DNA of 64,000 nt from Campanula takesimana (lineage: Eukaryota > Streptophyta > Magnoliopsida > Asterales > Campanulaceae), in NCBI GenBank assembly GCA_026119855.1, contig JAOWBW010000862.1, forward strand, positions 310,001 to 374,000, written 5' to 3'. Shown in pieces: positions 47,251 through 59,854 of the stretch. How positions within the stretch are numbered: position 1 is the stretch's first letter; each line of letters opens with the position of its first letter. The notes under the pieces are model-generated. The model ran no database searches and was not told where the DNA came from. It saw only the letters and a program-made list of their open reading frames with translations. The position numbers and the translations under genes are program-made.

Positions 47251-48114
47251 GGATGGTGTTTAGGGCTGATTAGAGAGTGAAAAGGATCGAGATTTTCCGA
47301 GTTTGATTCAAAAGGAGTTCAAAAATCAAAATAAATCCTAGAATACCGGATAAGCACTTGCTTTATTTTGACATGTTTTTGCATGAATCTTGGAATAGTG
47401 GATACCATCTCCAAAGTATAGGACCAACGTTTTTCACCTGTACTGTACTATTGGCCGTCCGAGCCCCTAGCGAAGGGCCTATACTCTTTCTGGGATCCAC
47501 CATTCGGTTACGGTCTATGTGAGGGTCTTGACAATTTCAAGTCAATCCAAGAATTTCAACATGATATCCACAATTGATGTCGATTATAACCTTTTGGGAA
47601 TTCATAGGATTGAAGTAAAATTGTTTAGACAAAAACCGACATGAAGTTTGTGACGTGTTTTTTCGAAAGAATATGGACATCGCATTTCGGCTTTTGAAGC
47701 TTGGCTTACACCCATCACAGCGACCGTAGGCGTTGCTAAGGGGGAACAGTATACCGTTGACCCTATGGGGAAGTCAAGTGAGCTCCCTTATGCCCCAGGT
47801 TTACCGTCTCGGGTTTGAGATTCTAAGACGCTTTTAAAAAAATGTGCATGTGTGTGAGGTATCTATGAGTTCGAAAAATCATTTTGAAAGCACGTAAAGA
47901 AAACAAGAAAATGATTTTTTTCCTTTTTTACTTGTTTTACCCTTTTTTGGGGAATCACTCACCACGCAATGCATATATATATATATAACAAATAAGATAA
48001 GAGAAAAAACGCCCCTGCAAAACAGAGGTTAGGGCACAGATATATACACCCCAAGTAAGGCACATAAAGCATGGCACACACAAACATTTACAGTCTATCC
48101 CACTTTAAAACACG
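47251..48114 (-). other. Element F leader between primer site and gag
   Basis: About 860 bp with no reading frame. In sense direction it lies between the PBS and gag. A short (TA)n run sits near 47973-47988. Nothing else is recognised. Confidence 0.6.
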
Positions 48115-48132
48115 TCCCCAGCAGAGTCGCCA
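48115..48132 (-). promoter_or_regulatory. Primer binding site, tRNA-Arg
   Basis: The minus strand reads TGGCGACTCTGCTGGGGA, one base inside the LTR. This is the tRNA-Arg type primer site typical of Ogre-like elements. It fixes the LTR on the right as the 5' LTR. Confidence 0.92.
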
Positions 48133-48133
48133 C

Positions 48134-50804
48134 TGTGAGAGCCCGCGCCCGAGATGATCGGATCACCGCGAAATGACCGCCCGTGAAAGCGGTTCGCGCC
48201 CGTCTCGTGCTGATGCGCTTTTGGAAATGCGCTCGGTTCTCACACAATGGTTTCCTCTTGATGCTGTGATTTGATTGCAAGAGTTGCCACCTCATTTTGA
48301 TTTTAGGAAAAATGAAGAAAAAACCTTTTTTGAGAAAATGGGTTCGGGGGCTAAGTTACGAGAAGAGAAGGGGTTAGGCACTCTTCTCGCCCGTGATGGT
48401 CTCTATATGCGTGCCACTTATATTCAATTTTATGCCTTTTAATTTGGATTTTATGCCCTACCAAAAAATGGTGATGAAATATATATGGAGGTCTTCCTAT
48501 TCTAGGAAGTTTCATTTTTATTCACAACCGGGAACTCGGTTTGAGTGGATTCCCCGATTGGTTTTCAAGAATGGTTTTGATCATATCAAGAAATAATACA
48601 TCCACAGGAGGGGAGATTACACAATTACACATATACAAAAAATAGGGGAGACAAATCCCACAAATAATAATAAATATCCTCGACAGTGCTTTTGTTGATT
48701 TCGGTGACACTTTCCGTCCCCGAGCCGTCGTACCTGTCCTAAAATCAATCCGATTCCAAAACTAAAAATTGGGGGTTAATCCCTGAATACTAGGGATCAC
48801 AAGGGAGTTTTTGTAGACTTTTTGGACCAAGTTTAGGCCCCAAACACATACAATAAAGTTGATCACAAAATTCAGCCCAGAAAAGGCAAACAGAAACCTT
48901 AGCATGTTTATCACCAATTTTCACCATCTTAGCTTGGGAATCTGACAAAACCCAAAGAACAAAGGTTGAATACCACGCATAAAACATGAAGATCCCAAAA
49001 TTTGGAGTTCATAGCATGAGTTTTAGTGGTTCAAAAGGTTTCTGACATTTCAATGTCAGAAACTGGAAGTGCAGAATCTGAATTTTTGAGTTTGAAACAT
49101 ATGTTTGAAAGGAGCACTTCCAGTGATCCAAAAAATGTATAAAAAATATGATAATCATCCTGAGTTCGTGTAGAACAAAATCCAAGGCATGAAACTCAAG
49201 GACTTTGATATTTAATATGTTAACAACATTATCCAAGAGCTATTTCTCAACAAATAATGATTTTCACATGCATGATCATGAAGGAAAGCCAAAGAGGGCA
49301 GATTTACGCCCTTTGAGAGAAACATGAAGAATTTCATACACAAATTAAAGCATATGAATATTATGACTATTATGAACATATATAAACATAATAAACTGAG
49401 TATTAGCATCACATGATCATCATTTATATACATAAACAAAGCTTTACAAAGCTAAAAAAAAACATGGAAGATGAAGGAAACCTAGTCATTATTTGACTAG
49501 GTTCCAAACCACTCCCAATATTGCTTACATATCTAAAGAGCCAAGGTTTACATAGAGTTTTACCTAGCTTTTGAAATTATGGGTGCTCCCTTTGTCAACC
49601 AAGGGAAGACTTTTTCTTTTCTTTTTGCTTTGTGTTTGATCAAAGTTTGGCTTTGATGTGTTTTTTGTGGTTTGTTTGGTGATTTATGGGTGGTGTAGGG
49701 GTGGTGTATGAGTGGTGGTGTGGTGATGGTGTGGTGGTGGTGTTCTTGTTGAGAGAGAATGAGAGTGGAGGATGGTAGGGTTTTTTTTTTCTTTTTGTTT
49801 TTTGTGTCTCTTTCTCCTCTTTTTTTGAAATGGATGAGAGTGGTGTATATAGGAGGAGGGAGGTGGTAAATTGGTTGTAACTTGGAGGGGGGAGGTTGTA
49901 AATTGGTAGATTCATCATCTATCCTTCTTGACTAAGGCTTAAAGTCATCTTCCTTATCTCTGTTCCGGCTTCCCGCTCCGCAACTGCTCCGTTGTGCGCG
50001 TCTCCGGTGTCCCGGTTGTCCGCGAGTCCAACATGAAAGTTGCTCGGAATATTTTTATGGTCAGGCCGGTATATCTGAAATATTTTTATGAGCAAGGAAC
50101 GACAATAATATATTTTTTCCTCTTCCTGACCAATTGATAAGATATTTTGAGATATTTTTCAATTTGGATAACCATATTTCCGGCTCCAGCTTTTCGCTCC
50201 GTAACTGCTCCGTTGTGCGCGCCTCCGGTGTCCCGGTTGTCCGCGAGTCCAACATGAAAGTTGCTCGGAATATTTTTCTGGTCAGGCCGGTATATCTGAA
50301 ATATTTTTATGAGCAAGGAACGTCAATAATATATTTTTTGCTCTTCTTGACCAGTTGATAAGATATTTTGAGATATTTTCCAATTTGGATAACCATCTTT
50401 CCGGCTCCGGCTTTTCGGTCCGTCGTGCGCGCTCCGGTGTCCCGGTTGTCCGCGGGCCCAACATGAAAGTTGCTTGGAATAATTTTGTGGTCACGCCGGT
50501 ATATCTGAAATATGTCAATTAGCAAGGAAATGTAATAATATATTTTTAATGCACAGAATGGATAACAGCGAGCAGTTCGGGGGGTTGCGGGCCCCGTTTC
50601 CGGTCCCGCACCTCGAAAAACGAAATTTTTGCCTGTTTGCTTGATTTTTCGCTCTGATCATGAATTTGAAGTCCATTCATCCATTCGATGCACCGATAAG
50701 GCTCACGGCAGTCCCGCACAGCCAAATCGAGGGTTTAAGGTTAATTTTCGGGTTTAGACCGATTCAAGGTGGGTTTTTAGGGGTGCGAGATCAGGGTATC
50801 TACA
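48134..50804 (-). repeat. Element F 5' LTR (2.67 kb)
   Basis: In element sense it begins TGTAGATACC (plus end at 50804) and ends GGCTCTCACA (plus start at 48134). A TATA-like CTATATACACC lies at about 49844-49854, followed by CA-rich leader sequence and a candidate donor (GCTAGGTAAA) near 49564. A PBS-like TGGCAACTCT lies inside the LTR near 48282. No conserved GC-box cluster of the 22-50 type was seen. Confidence 0.85.
49962..50560 (-). repeat. Tandem repeat in the F LTR, about 216-221 bp, three copies
   Basis: TTCCGGCT starts copies at 49962, 50178 and 50399. All contain GTGTCCCGGTTGTCCGCG (50009, 50230, 50439) and CCGGTATATCTGAAATAT. The third is shortened and more diverged. It lies upstream of the TATA-like site, in U3. 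Confidence 0.9.
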
Positions 50805-51754
50805 GATACAATAGGTGTTTGCCTATTGTATCTAACTGAATTGTTATGAACATTGTTGTTGGATACAAATAGCTATTTAGCTATTGTATCTAACAGTAAT
50901 GTGTCAACATTGCTGTTGGATACAATAGGCAAACACCTATTGTATCTAACTGAATTGTTATGAACATTGTATTGGATACAATAGCTATTTAGCTATTGTA
51001 TCTAACAGCAATGTATCAACATTGTTGTTGGATACAATAGGCAAACACCTATTGTATCCAATACAATGTTGACACATTGCTGTTAGATACAATAGCTAAA
51101 TGGCTATTTGTATCAAATACAATGTTCATAACAATTCAGTTAGATACAATAGGCAAACATCTATTGTATCCAACAACAATGTTGACACATTGCTGTTAGA
51201 TACAATAGCTAAATAGCTATTTGTATCCAACATCAATGTTCATAATAATTCAGTTAGATAAAATAGGCAAACACCTATTGTATCCAACAGCAATGTTGAC
51301 ACATTGCTGTTAGATACAATAGCTAAATAGCTATTTGAATCCAAGGTTCATAACAATTCAGTTAGATACAATTGGCAAAAACCTATTGTATCCAACAGCA
51401 ATGTTGACACATTGCTCTTAGATACAATAGCTAAATAGCTATTTGTATCCAATACAATGTTCATAACAATTCAGTTAGATACAATAGGCAAACACCTAAT
51501 GTATCCAACAGCAATGTTGACACATTGCTGTTAGATACAATAGCTAAATAGCCATTTGTATCCAATACAATGTTCATAACAATTCCGTTAGATACAATAG
51601 GCAAACACCTATTGTATCCAACAGCAATGTTGACACATTGCTGTTAGATACAATAGCTAAATAGCCATTTGTATCCAATACAATGTTCATAACATTTCCG
51701 TTGGGTACAATAGGCAAACACGTATTATAACTAACAACAATATTGGCACATTGT
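50805..51754 (+). repeat. Dyad-rich 113-bp tandem array, left part, with internal inversion
   Basis: Units of about 113 bp (GTTAGATAC at 51361, 51474 and 51587) are made of successive dyads: GATACAATAGG/CCTATTGTATC, CAGCAATG/CATTGCTG, and GATACAATAGCT/AGCTATTTGTATC. From 50805 to about 51030 the units run in the opposite orientation. The turning point is the palindrome at 51031-51058. The array is interrupted by element E. Confidence 0.9.
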
Positions 51755-53163
51755 TGTCGCGCCCCGACCCGTGGTCCTACTTGGCCCCACGTCCGGGACA
51801 CGCACGGAAGACGTCATAAAACAATTTAATGGAAATTTTTCGAAATATACTTTCATAAAAAGGATCACACGACCAACACAACTACTTGAAAACTTGACTT
51901 GAAGTCATAAAACAAACCAACTTTCACAACGAGTACTGAGCCACTTGGCCACAACTTTACTTACAAATATACAACACCGACATCTACTAAAAGAGATGAT
52001 ACAAAACTAAGTCACGGGTACACTACCCAAAAGGTGTTACATTTACATAATGTATCCTTTAACATACACACCACTACCCAAAAGTCTTACCAAAGATCCT
52101 CTTCCCGACGTCCTCCCTGTGTGTGAACTATCCCCTGGGCTCCTTATCTAAAACGGTAAACAAATAAGGGGTGAGAATAAATCTCAGTAAGTTACTAAAA
52201 TGCAACTACATTACATGCTTATATGATAAACATAAAGGAACAATGTCACAAATGATCATATAGCATATAGCACATAATATGAGAGGCTCCCTATCGCCAA
52301 CCGTCCCATACCGGTTGGAAATAACGACCAACTCATCATACAACACATAGTGTAGGAGTAAACACTCCTACGAGAATACCAAGCCAAGGTTTACCGAAAT
52401 AACATGATCATCAGAGAAAACCATCTGAATAACCATCTGAGAAGACCATCTGTCTGAAACCATCTGAGCAGCATAAATAGCTGAAGCCGGGATCCCGAAA
52501 ACCAAACCTTATCCAACAGAGCGAAAGTAACAACGGGCAGCATCAATAGCTGAAACAGGTTCCGGAACCATATAACATAACAACAACAATAGTGGGAGAA
52601 AATGACACAAAGTCATACCCCTAAATGCTCACGCGAGGGAGCGAGTTCATCCCATCCAAGGCCAATCTGGACTGAGGAAATAGGTCCAGTGGAAAAGCCT
52701 TATAGTGCACTTAACTGATGCCACTACAATGCCTTCCACCTCCACTCGATAACATCCCAAACCTGGGAAATAGGACCAGTGGAAAAGCCTTATAGTGAAC
52801 TTGGCTAGTGTGCCACTATAATGCTTTCCACCTCCACTCGATAACACACAAAACCAGCTGGACTTTCAACAAAGAGCACAGTAATAAATACTTGCTAAAA
52901 CAACAACCAGGGCATGATTCCATAGAAGGAAACCACACAAGCTCATCATAGAGAAGTAAACACGTTTTCACAATAATGTGCACAATCTTGACATTAAGTC
53001 ACCACACAATCCATCTACACAATCACATTAAGTCAAACCCGATCACAAAGGACCAATTCTATCATTTTGATACCTCATAACAATTATCTAGGCATCCTAG
53101 GACATCGCCTAAGACCTAGCCCAATACTTAACGAAAATCAAACAAGTTGTTAAAACTCAGACT

Positions 53164-53296
53164 GCTCCGCCGCTCTACTTACTTGACTCGGCCGAGCGGA
53201 TCGGTCGAGTCCTTTACTTTGATCGGCCGCTCTCCTAGAACTCAACATTCGACAATAAGGGGATCGGCCGCTCTAATTTACTGACTCGGCCGCTCC
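53164..53296 (-). repeat. GC-box cluster, element E (three pairs, each 22 bp)
   Basis: Cores start at 53169 and 53191, 53204 and 53226, 53267 and 53289: GCCGCTCT, GCCGAGCG, GTCGAGTC, GCCGCTCT, GCCGCTCT and GCCGCTCC, several within CGGCCG palindromes. Each pair is exactly 22 bp apart. The cluster is repeated in the other LTR at about 57951-58083. Confidence 0.88.
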
Positions 53297-53435
53297 ACTG
53301 CAGAATGGCCAATTCCCAGGAAAAATCTAACAAAGTTCACTTTCATTACCAAGTTGTTACCCAATCCTAAAGCATAACAACATCATTATAACTTCACAAC
53401 ACTACCATACCAACCTCATCTAGCATATACCCATA

Positions 53436-53523
53436 ATAATAAAAGTTATTACTACTCCCTCCGTCCCAAATTTACAAGTATAATAAAAGTTATTACTACT
53501 CCCTCCGTCCCAAATTTACAAGT
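53436..53523. repeat. 44-bp tandem duplication containing a Stowaway MITE end
   Basis: Two copies start at 53436 and 53480. Each holds TACTCCCTCCGTCCCAAAT, the terminal inverted repeat of Stowaway MITEs. No partner end is present. The same pair occurs in the 5' LTR near 58225-58312, so capture preceded this insertion. Confidence 0.85.
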
Positions 53524-53860
53524 ATATATAAAAGTATACCAAAACATCATTTCACCACATATTAAGCATATATAGCATGATTATGACCATTTTAACACTA
53601 AAATGGGGGATTAGTAACTTACCTATTTCCGGAAAAAGTATCGCAGAAATATATTTTGTTCGGGTAGAAATGACCTACTCAACGCCCTGATCATTTTTAT
53701 ATAATTAGTTTTTGAAACGGATAAGTAATTAAAATGAACTAAATCGAAATAGGACGAACTTACCATTTTCTTTTTCTTCTACGATGAACAACAGAGAAAG
53801 TAGAAAATAAAGTGTGTGTGTGTGTGGAATGATCTACGCAGAGAATGAGGGATAACTATG

Positions 53861-53868
53861 CTTTTATA
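53861..53868 (-). promoter_or_regulatory. TATA box, element E LTR
   Basis: The minus strand reads TATAAAAG about 280 bp into the LTR in element sense. The other LTR has it at 58650-58657. The GC boxes lie about 570 bp downstream, in the transcribed part. Confidence 0.75.
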
Positions 53869-54143
53869 AAAATCTTTAATCCAATTTACACTTTGGCCCT
53901 CCAACTTTCAAGTTGAGCAATTAACCCCCTAAACTTTAAAGTTACACTTTAGAACCTAAAGTTTCAACTTAATCATTTAACTCCTTTAACCATTATTACT
54001 ATTAACCAAATAAATAACACAATTAAGCAAATAATATAAGCAAGTCATAAAAATATTTCCTAATACATAAAATGCACACATAATGTCAAATTAAAATTCC
54101 CAAAAATATAAAATAAATAGGGACGGGTTTTGGGGTCGTTACA

Positions 54144-55229
54144 ATCACTCCCCCTTAAAGAAAATTCGTCCCGAATATTAGGGTAACTTACCAAATAAAT
54201 CAAATAACCAAAGGTATTTCCTTTTAAAGTTTCCAAGTTGATTCTTCCACAATCGCAAAATCACACCGTGTCTCCATTCACAAAGACTCCAAAATGTTAA
54301 TTCCTCTAACATTCCCTATTTAGTTTATCAAACATGAACTATAAGTCAATGTATCCTCTAGCACATTACCTTTCTCCGATGATATAACATAGTAAACACT
54401 TCAAATATAACTCCATCAAAGTCATTCACTAATGCAATGGATGTATAATCGCAATAAATCTCAATTTATGGGTAGGATAATTTTTGTTCATAAAGAATCA
54501 ATCTTCTCAAAGCACACATTGTTACCATTCCATTCTTAAGCAATAAAAATCTCAATCACTCTTTAAGGCATCTCAATGAATAATGAATTATTAAATCCAC
54601 TATAATGGTAAAACTCGACATATCCACTAGAAAATAATAACACAGATCATATCCTCTAGATAACGATAATACTAGTCAAATCCATTAAGCAATACCAATA
54701 CTGAAGTTGTCATCAGCTCTCGTTTCAACAATTAACTCGCAACAATTAAACTCGTTCCACTCTTACCAATCCATCGAAAAAGTATCTTTCTATGCCGAAT
54801 AGTTAACACGGCAACTACCTGAGAATCCATCAATGAATCTCTAATAATATACCAATCTCAACCACTCAAAATAACCCAAGGTTTTCCTCAAGAAACAAGT
54901 ACCACTCAAGGGGAAATACACTTAAAATCTCACAAGGAAAGGCTATCTTCTAATTTAAATGCAAATATTTCACTACTAACTCCATAAACCAACTACCAGG
55001 CACTTGTGACAACAATTTACAAGTTTGGATGCATAAAAAGCATGAATGCTAAACACACACATACGTAAAACTCCACCACAATAACATCAAAATCTTGTGA
55101 TGGCAACATCACTAAACCGGCAAGTAAAACATGCTCATGAATACGCACATCACAAGTACACGACACTTTATCGGTCGTCAAACACTCCCCCTTAAAGAAG
55201 ACACATCTAATCACAGAAGGTAACGACTC
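54144..55229 (-). pseudogene. pol: Element E pol remnants, collapsed
   Basis: A polypurine tract (CTTTAAGGGGGAGTGAT) lies at 54144-54160. After it, short stretches still align by eye with family B pol on the minus strand: about 54470-54540 with RNase H near 16066-16136, and about 54780-54880 with RT near 16320. No frame is open apart from a protease-end fragment (55017-55238, with LVMLPSQDFDVIVV). This is deletion-riddled pol. Confidence 0.7.
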
Positions 55230-56419
55230 AGAAGACACATGTAATCAAGAGAAAAAATGCACAAACACACAAGTATGCGAAGAGCCAGGGTCTATAAGTG
55301 TATGTGCTCTCAGACTAGACATAGAAATTATACCTTCAGTCACATTAGAAGGATCCGAAATTTGCTGTTGAGTAATGGCAAAGACACGACCCTGCACTTT
55401 AGGCCTTCCTGAAGAATCCCTCTTCTGGCCCTGTGAAGACCCAACTACTCTTCCCAAAGACTGATTAGTGAACCTGGGACAATGCCTCTGGAAATGACCC
55501 AACTGACCGCAATTCATACATCTACCTTGTTTCTTCCAACATTTCTCTTCAGAATGCCCTTCTTTTTTACAATAGTTACAAACCTTCTTATTTTGATACC
55601 CTAAAGTGTTACCCTGATTTCTATTACCTGTCTGTCCTTGAGAAGACCCTTTTGATTGTGAAGATCCACCTTGATTCCGTTTATTATCCTCACGTTGTTG
55701 TTGTTAACTACCTTGCCTCCCTGCACCTAACGATTCTATTTTCTTCTTGTGTTCCTCAATATCATTCTCCACCTGGTAGGCTCGATCAACTGCATCTTGA
55801 AAATCTTGCAACTTGTGGGATACTAGTTGAGTTCTAATCGCAGTTCTCAATCCCTTTACAAATCGCATAGCCTTCCTCTCCTTAGTTGCCACTAAGTGGG
55901 TATAATACCTGGATAACTCCGTGAATTTGGATGTATACTGAGCCACAGACATAATATTCTGCTCCAAGTTAAGAAACTCCATTTCCTTCTTGTCTTGATC
56001 TACCCGAGGAATGAAATGTTCCTTAAATTTCTTCAGAAAGTTCTCCCAAGTATATGGTATATGATTCTCATCCCAGTTAATTTCAAACTTTTCCACCAGT
56101 GCTCAGCAGCTCCACTCAACTTATAAGTAGCAAACCTGACTTGTTCTTCATCAGTACATCTGAGAACATCAAATATTTTTTCCATCGATTCAATCCACCT
56201 CTCAACCTTGGTCACATCCGGTTCTCCATCATAGCCGGTTGGTTTCATCTTTAAAAACTGTTCCAGACCATACCTCGGAGGTTCATGTTCTCCTCATTGC
56301 CTCTGATCATGTATAGTTTTCATAGCTGCCTCAAACATTCCTTGAAACATAGCTCGAGCTTCTTCTCTTACATTACCCTGGCCGGCGGTACCCGACTGTT
56401 CACCCTCAGTTCCAACCAT
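55230..56419 (-). pseudogene. gag: Element E gag and start of protease
   Basis: The start is the ATG at 56417-56419 (MVGTEGEQSG). A TGA at 56294-56296 and a frameshift near 56090 (within AAEHWWKSLK) break the capsid domain. The tail has the CCHC knuckle CMNCGQLGHFQRHC and a protease start (TLIDPGSSHTCV). The sense strand before the ATG reads GTTTTATGCAGGTA, as in the other families. Confidence 0.88.
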
Positions 56420-56514
56420 TTTTACTGAGTACCTGCATAAAACACTCAACGTTACTCACTCCATACTCAACTACCCTCCTAGGTCACTTAGTCATTCTAG
56501 ACCATCTACAGCCT

Positions 56515-56527
56515 AGCTCTGATACCA
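56515..56527 (-). promoter_or_regulatory. Primer binding site, element E
   Basis: The minus strand reads TGGTATCAGAGCT beside the LTR at 56530, an initiator tRNA-Met site. Confidence 0.9.
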
Positions 56528-56529
56528 AC

Positions 56530-58933
56530 TGTCGCGCCCCGACCCGTGGTCCTACTTGGCCCCACGTCCGGGACACGCACGGAAGACGTCATAAAACAAT
56601 TTAAAGGAAATTTTTCGAAATATACTTTCATAAAAAGGATCACACGACCAACACAACTACTTGAAACTTGACTTGAAGTCATAAAACAAACCAACTTTCA
56701 CAACGAGTACTGAGCCACTTGGCCACAACTTTACTTACAAATATACAACACCGACATCTACTAAAAGAGATGATACAAAACTAAGTCACGGGTACACTAC
56801 CCAAAAGGTGTTACATTTACATAATGTATCCTTTAACATACACACCACTTCCCAAAAGTCTTACCAAAGATCCTCTTCCCGACGTCCTCCCTGTGTGTGA
56901 ACTATCCCCTGGGCTCCTTATCTAAAACGGTAAACAAATAAGGGGTGAGAATAAATCTCAGTGAGTTACTAAAATGCACCTACATTACATGCTTATATGA
57001 TAAACATAAAGGAACAATGTCACAAATGATAATATAGCATATAGCACATAATATGAGAGGCTCCCTATCGCCAACCGTCCCATACCGGTTGGAAATAACG
57101 ACCAACTCATCATACAACACATAGTGTAGGAGTAAACACTCCTACGAGAATACCAAGCCAAGGTTTACCGAAATAACATGATCATCAGAGAAAACCATCT
57201 GAGAAAACCATCTGAATAACCATCTGAGAAGACAATCTGTCTGAAACCATCTGAGCAGCATAAATAGCTGAAGCCGGGATCCCGAAAACCAAACCATATC
57301 CAACAGAGCCAAAGTAACAACGGGCAGCATCAATAGCTGAAACAGGTTCCGGAACCATATAACATAACAACAACAATAGTGGGAGAAAATGACACAAAGT
57401 CATACCCCTAAATGCTCACGCGAGGGAGCGAGTTCATCCCATCCAAGGCCAATCAGGACTGAGGAAAAAGGTCAAGTGGAAAAGCCTTATAGTTCACTTA
57501 ACTGATGCCACTACAATGCCTTCCACCTCCACTCGATAACATCCCAAACCTGGGAAATAGGACCAGTGGAAAAGCCTTATAGTGAACTTGGCTAGTGTGC
57601 CACTATAATGCTTTCCACCTCCACTCGATAACACACAAAACCAGCTGGACTTTCAACAAAGAGCACAGTAATAAATACTTGCTAAAACAACAACCAGTGC
57701 ATGATTCCATAGAAGGAAACCACACAAGCTCATCATAGAGAAGTAAACACGTTTTCACAATAATGTGCACAATCTTGACATTAAGTCACCACACAATCCA
57801 TCTACACAATCACATTAAGTCAAACCCGATCACAAAGGACCAATTCTATCATTTTGATACCTCATAACAATTATCTAGGCATCCTAGGACATCGCCTAAA
57901 ACCTAGCCCAATACTTAACGAAAATCAAACAAGTTGTTAAAACTCAGACTGCTCCGCCGCTCTACTTACTTGACTCGGCCGAGCGGATCGGTCGAGTCCT
58001 TTACTTTGATCGGCCGCTCTCCTAGAACTCAACATTCGACAATAAGGGGATCTGCCGCTCTAATTTACTGACTCGGCCGCTCCACTGCAGAATGGCCAAT
58101 TCCCAGGAAAAATCTAACAAAGTTCACTTTCATTACCAAGTTGTTACCCAATCCTAAAGCATAACAACATCATTATAACTTCACAACACTACCATACCAA
58201 CCTCATCTAGCATATACCCATAATAATAAAAGTTATTACTACTCCCTCCGTCCCAAATTTACAAGTATAATAAAAGTTATTACTACTCCCTCCGTCCCAA
58301 ATTTACAAGTATATATAAAAGTATACCAAAACATCATTTCACCACATATTAAGCATATATAGCATGATTATGACCATTTTAACACTAAAATGGGGGATTA
58401 GTAACTTACCTATTTCCGGAAAAAGTATCGCAGAAATATATTTTGTTCGGGTAGAAATGACCTACTCAACGCCCTGATCATTTTTATATAATTAGTTTTT
58501 GAAACGGATAAGTAATTAAAATGAACTAAATCGAAATAGGACGAACTTACCATTTTCTTTTTCTTCTATGATGAACAACAGAGAAAGTAGAAAATAAAGT
58601 GTGTGTGTGTGTGTGGAATGATCTACGCAGAGAATGAGGGATAACTATGCTTTTATAAAAATCTTTAATCCAATTTACACTTTGGTCCACCAACTTTCAA
58701 GTTGAGCAATTAACCCCCCTAAACTTTAAAGTTACACTTTAGAACCTAAAGTTTCAACTTAATCATTTAACTCCTTTAACCATTATTACTATTAACCAAA
58801 TAAATAACACAATTAAGCAAATAATATAAGCAAGTCATAAAAATATTTTCTAATACATAAAATGCACACATAATGTCAAATTAAAATTCCCAAAAATATA
58901 AAATAAATAGGGACGGGTTTTGGGGTCGTTACA
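56530..58933 (-). repeat. Element E 5' LTR
   Basis: It is nearly identical to 51755-54143. Differences include a 15-bp extra unit (GAAAACCATCTGA repeat) near 57190 and a few substitutions, such as GGTCCACC for GGCCCTCC near 58685. Confidence 0.94.
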
Positions 58934-59428
58934 ATTGCTGTTAGATACAATAGCTAAATAACTATTTGTATCTAACAGCAATTTTCATACACATTGTTAT
59001 TGGATAGACTAGCTACTCCTCTGTTGTATGCAATGCGATATTCATATCAATACAGTTAGATACAATAGCAAACACCTATTGTATCCAACATCAATGTTGA
59101 CACATTGCTATATAGATACAATAGCTAAATAGCTATCGTATCCAATACATTGTTCATAACAATTCAGTTAGATACAATAGGCAAACGCCTATGGTATCCA
59201 ACAGAAATAGTGACACATTGCTGTTAGATACAATAGCTAAATAGCTATTTGTATCCAATAGCAATGTTCATAACAATTCAGTTAGATACAATAGGCAAAC
59301 ACCTATTGTATCCAACATCAATGTTGACACATTGCTGTTAGATACAATAGCTAAATAGTTATTTGTATCCAATACAATGTTCATAACAATCCAGTTAGAT
59401 ACAATAAGCAAACACCTATTGTATCTAA
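58934..59428 (+). repeat. Dyad-rich 113-bp tandem array, right part
   Basis: This continues the array at 50805-51754 after the E insertion. It has about four more units in the same orientation as the right arm, more diverged near 58980-59110. It ends at GTATCTAA (59428). Confidence 0.88.
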
Positions 59429-59782
59429 GCGTATTTTAAAAATTTGACGTTGTTTAATATTATTTTTTCAAAACCCTATCTTCAGGGATGTAGTTTTATT
59501 CTTCTCGTCGAGACAAAAAAATCAGTGTTCTCGGATTAATTTTTCGATTTATAATTAATGAGATATTTAATTTTGAAAAATTAGGGAATTTTGGGTGATG
59601 ACGTGGCAAATTCTGGAACACACATGGTATTTTGCCCTTTCCTTTGTTTTTCAACCTAATTACAAGAATGCCACCGAAGTTTTAAACTAAAAAAGTAATC
59701 TAAACCCTTGATTTGTGTCTAATCCAATGGCTATCATTGGTTCTCATGGTTCTCATGTAATTGAGTTCTCATAAGAGCATGA

Positions 59783-59784
<2 letters not shown>
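59429..59784. other. Unassigned AT-rich sequence
   Basis: No reading frame. It holds two nearby GGTTCTCAT copies (about 59738 and 59747). Nothing else is recognised. Confidence 0.5.

Positions 59785-59846
<62 letters not shown>
59785..59846. repeat. (AT)31 microsatellite
   Basis: 62 bases of uninterrupted AT dinucleotides. A second (AT)n run lies near 60186-60217. Confidence 0.97.

Positions 59847-59854
<8 letters not shown>

Larger units (their letters stand above)
51755..54143 (-). repeat. Element E 3' LTR
   Basis: It runs from TGTCGCGCCC to GGTCGTTACA. It carries GC boxes at 53164-53296, a duplicated Stowaway-end segment at 53436-53523, a TATA box at 53861-53868, candidate donors (TAGGTAAGTTAC near 53620; ATGGTAAGT near 53760) and a (GT)n run near 53813. 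Confidence 0.94.
51755..58933 (-). mobile_element. Tekay-type element E, non-autonomous
   Basis: It has LTRs of 2389 and 2404 bp around only 2.4 kb of internal DNA. The flanks are ATTGT (51750-51754) and ATTGC (58934-58938), one mismatch in the target duplication. It inserted into the dyad array. The LTRs are nearly identical, so insertion is recent, yet RT and integrase are missing. It must have used proteins of another element. Confidence 0.93.

Noticed and set aside
49640..49918. Thr/Pro/His-rich frame in the F LTR
   Set aside because: Low-complexity CA-rich leader DNA in the LTR; no homology-like features.
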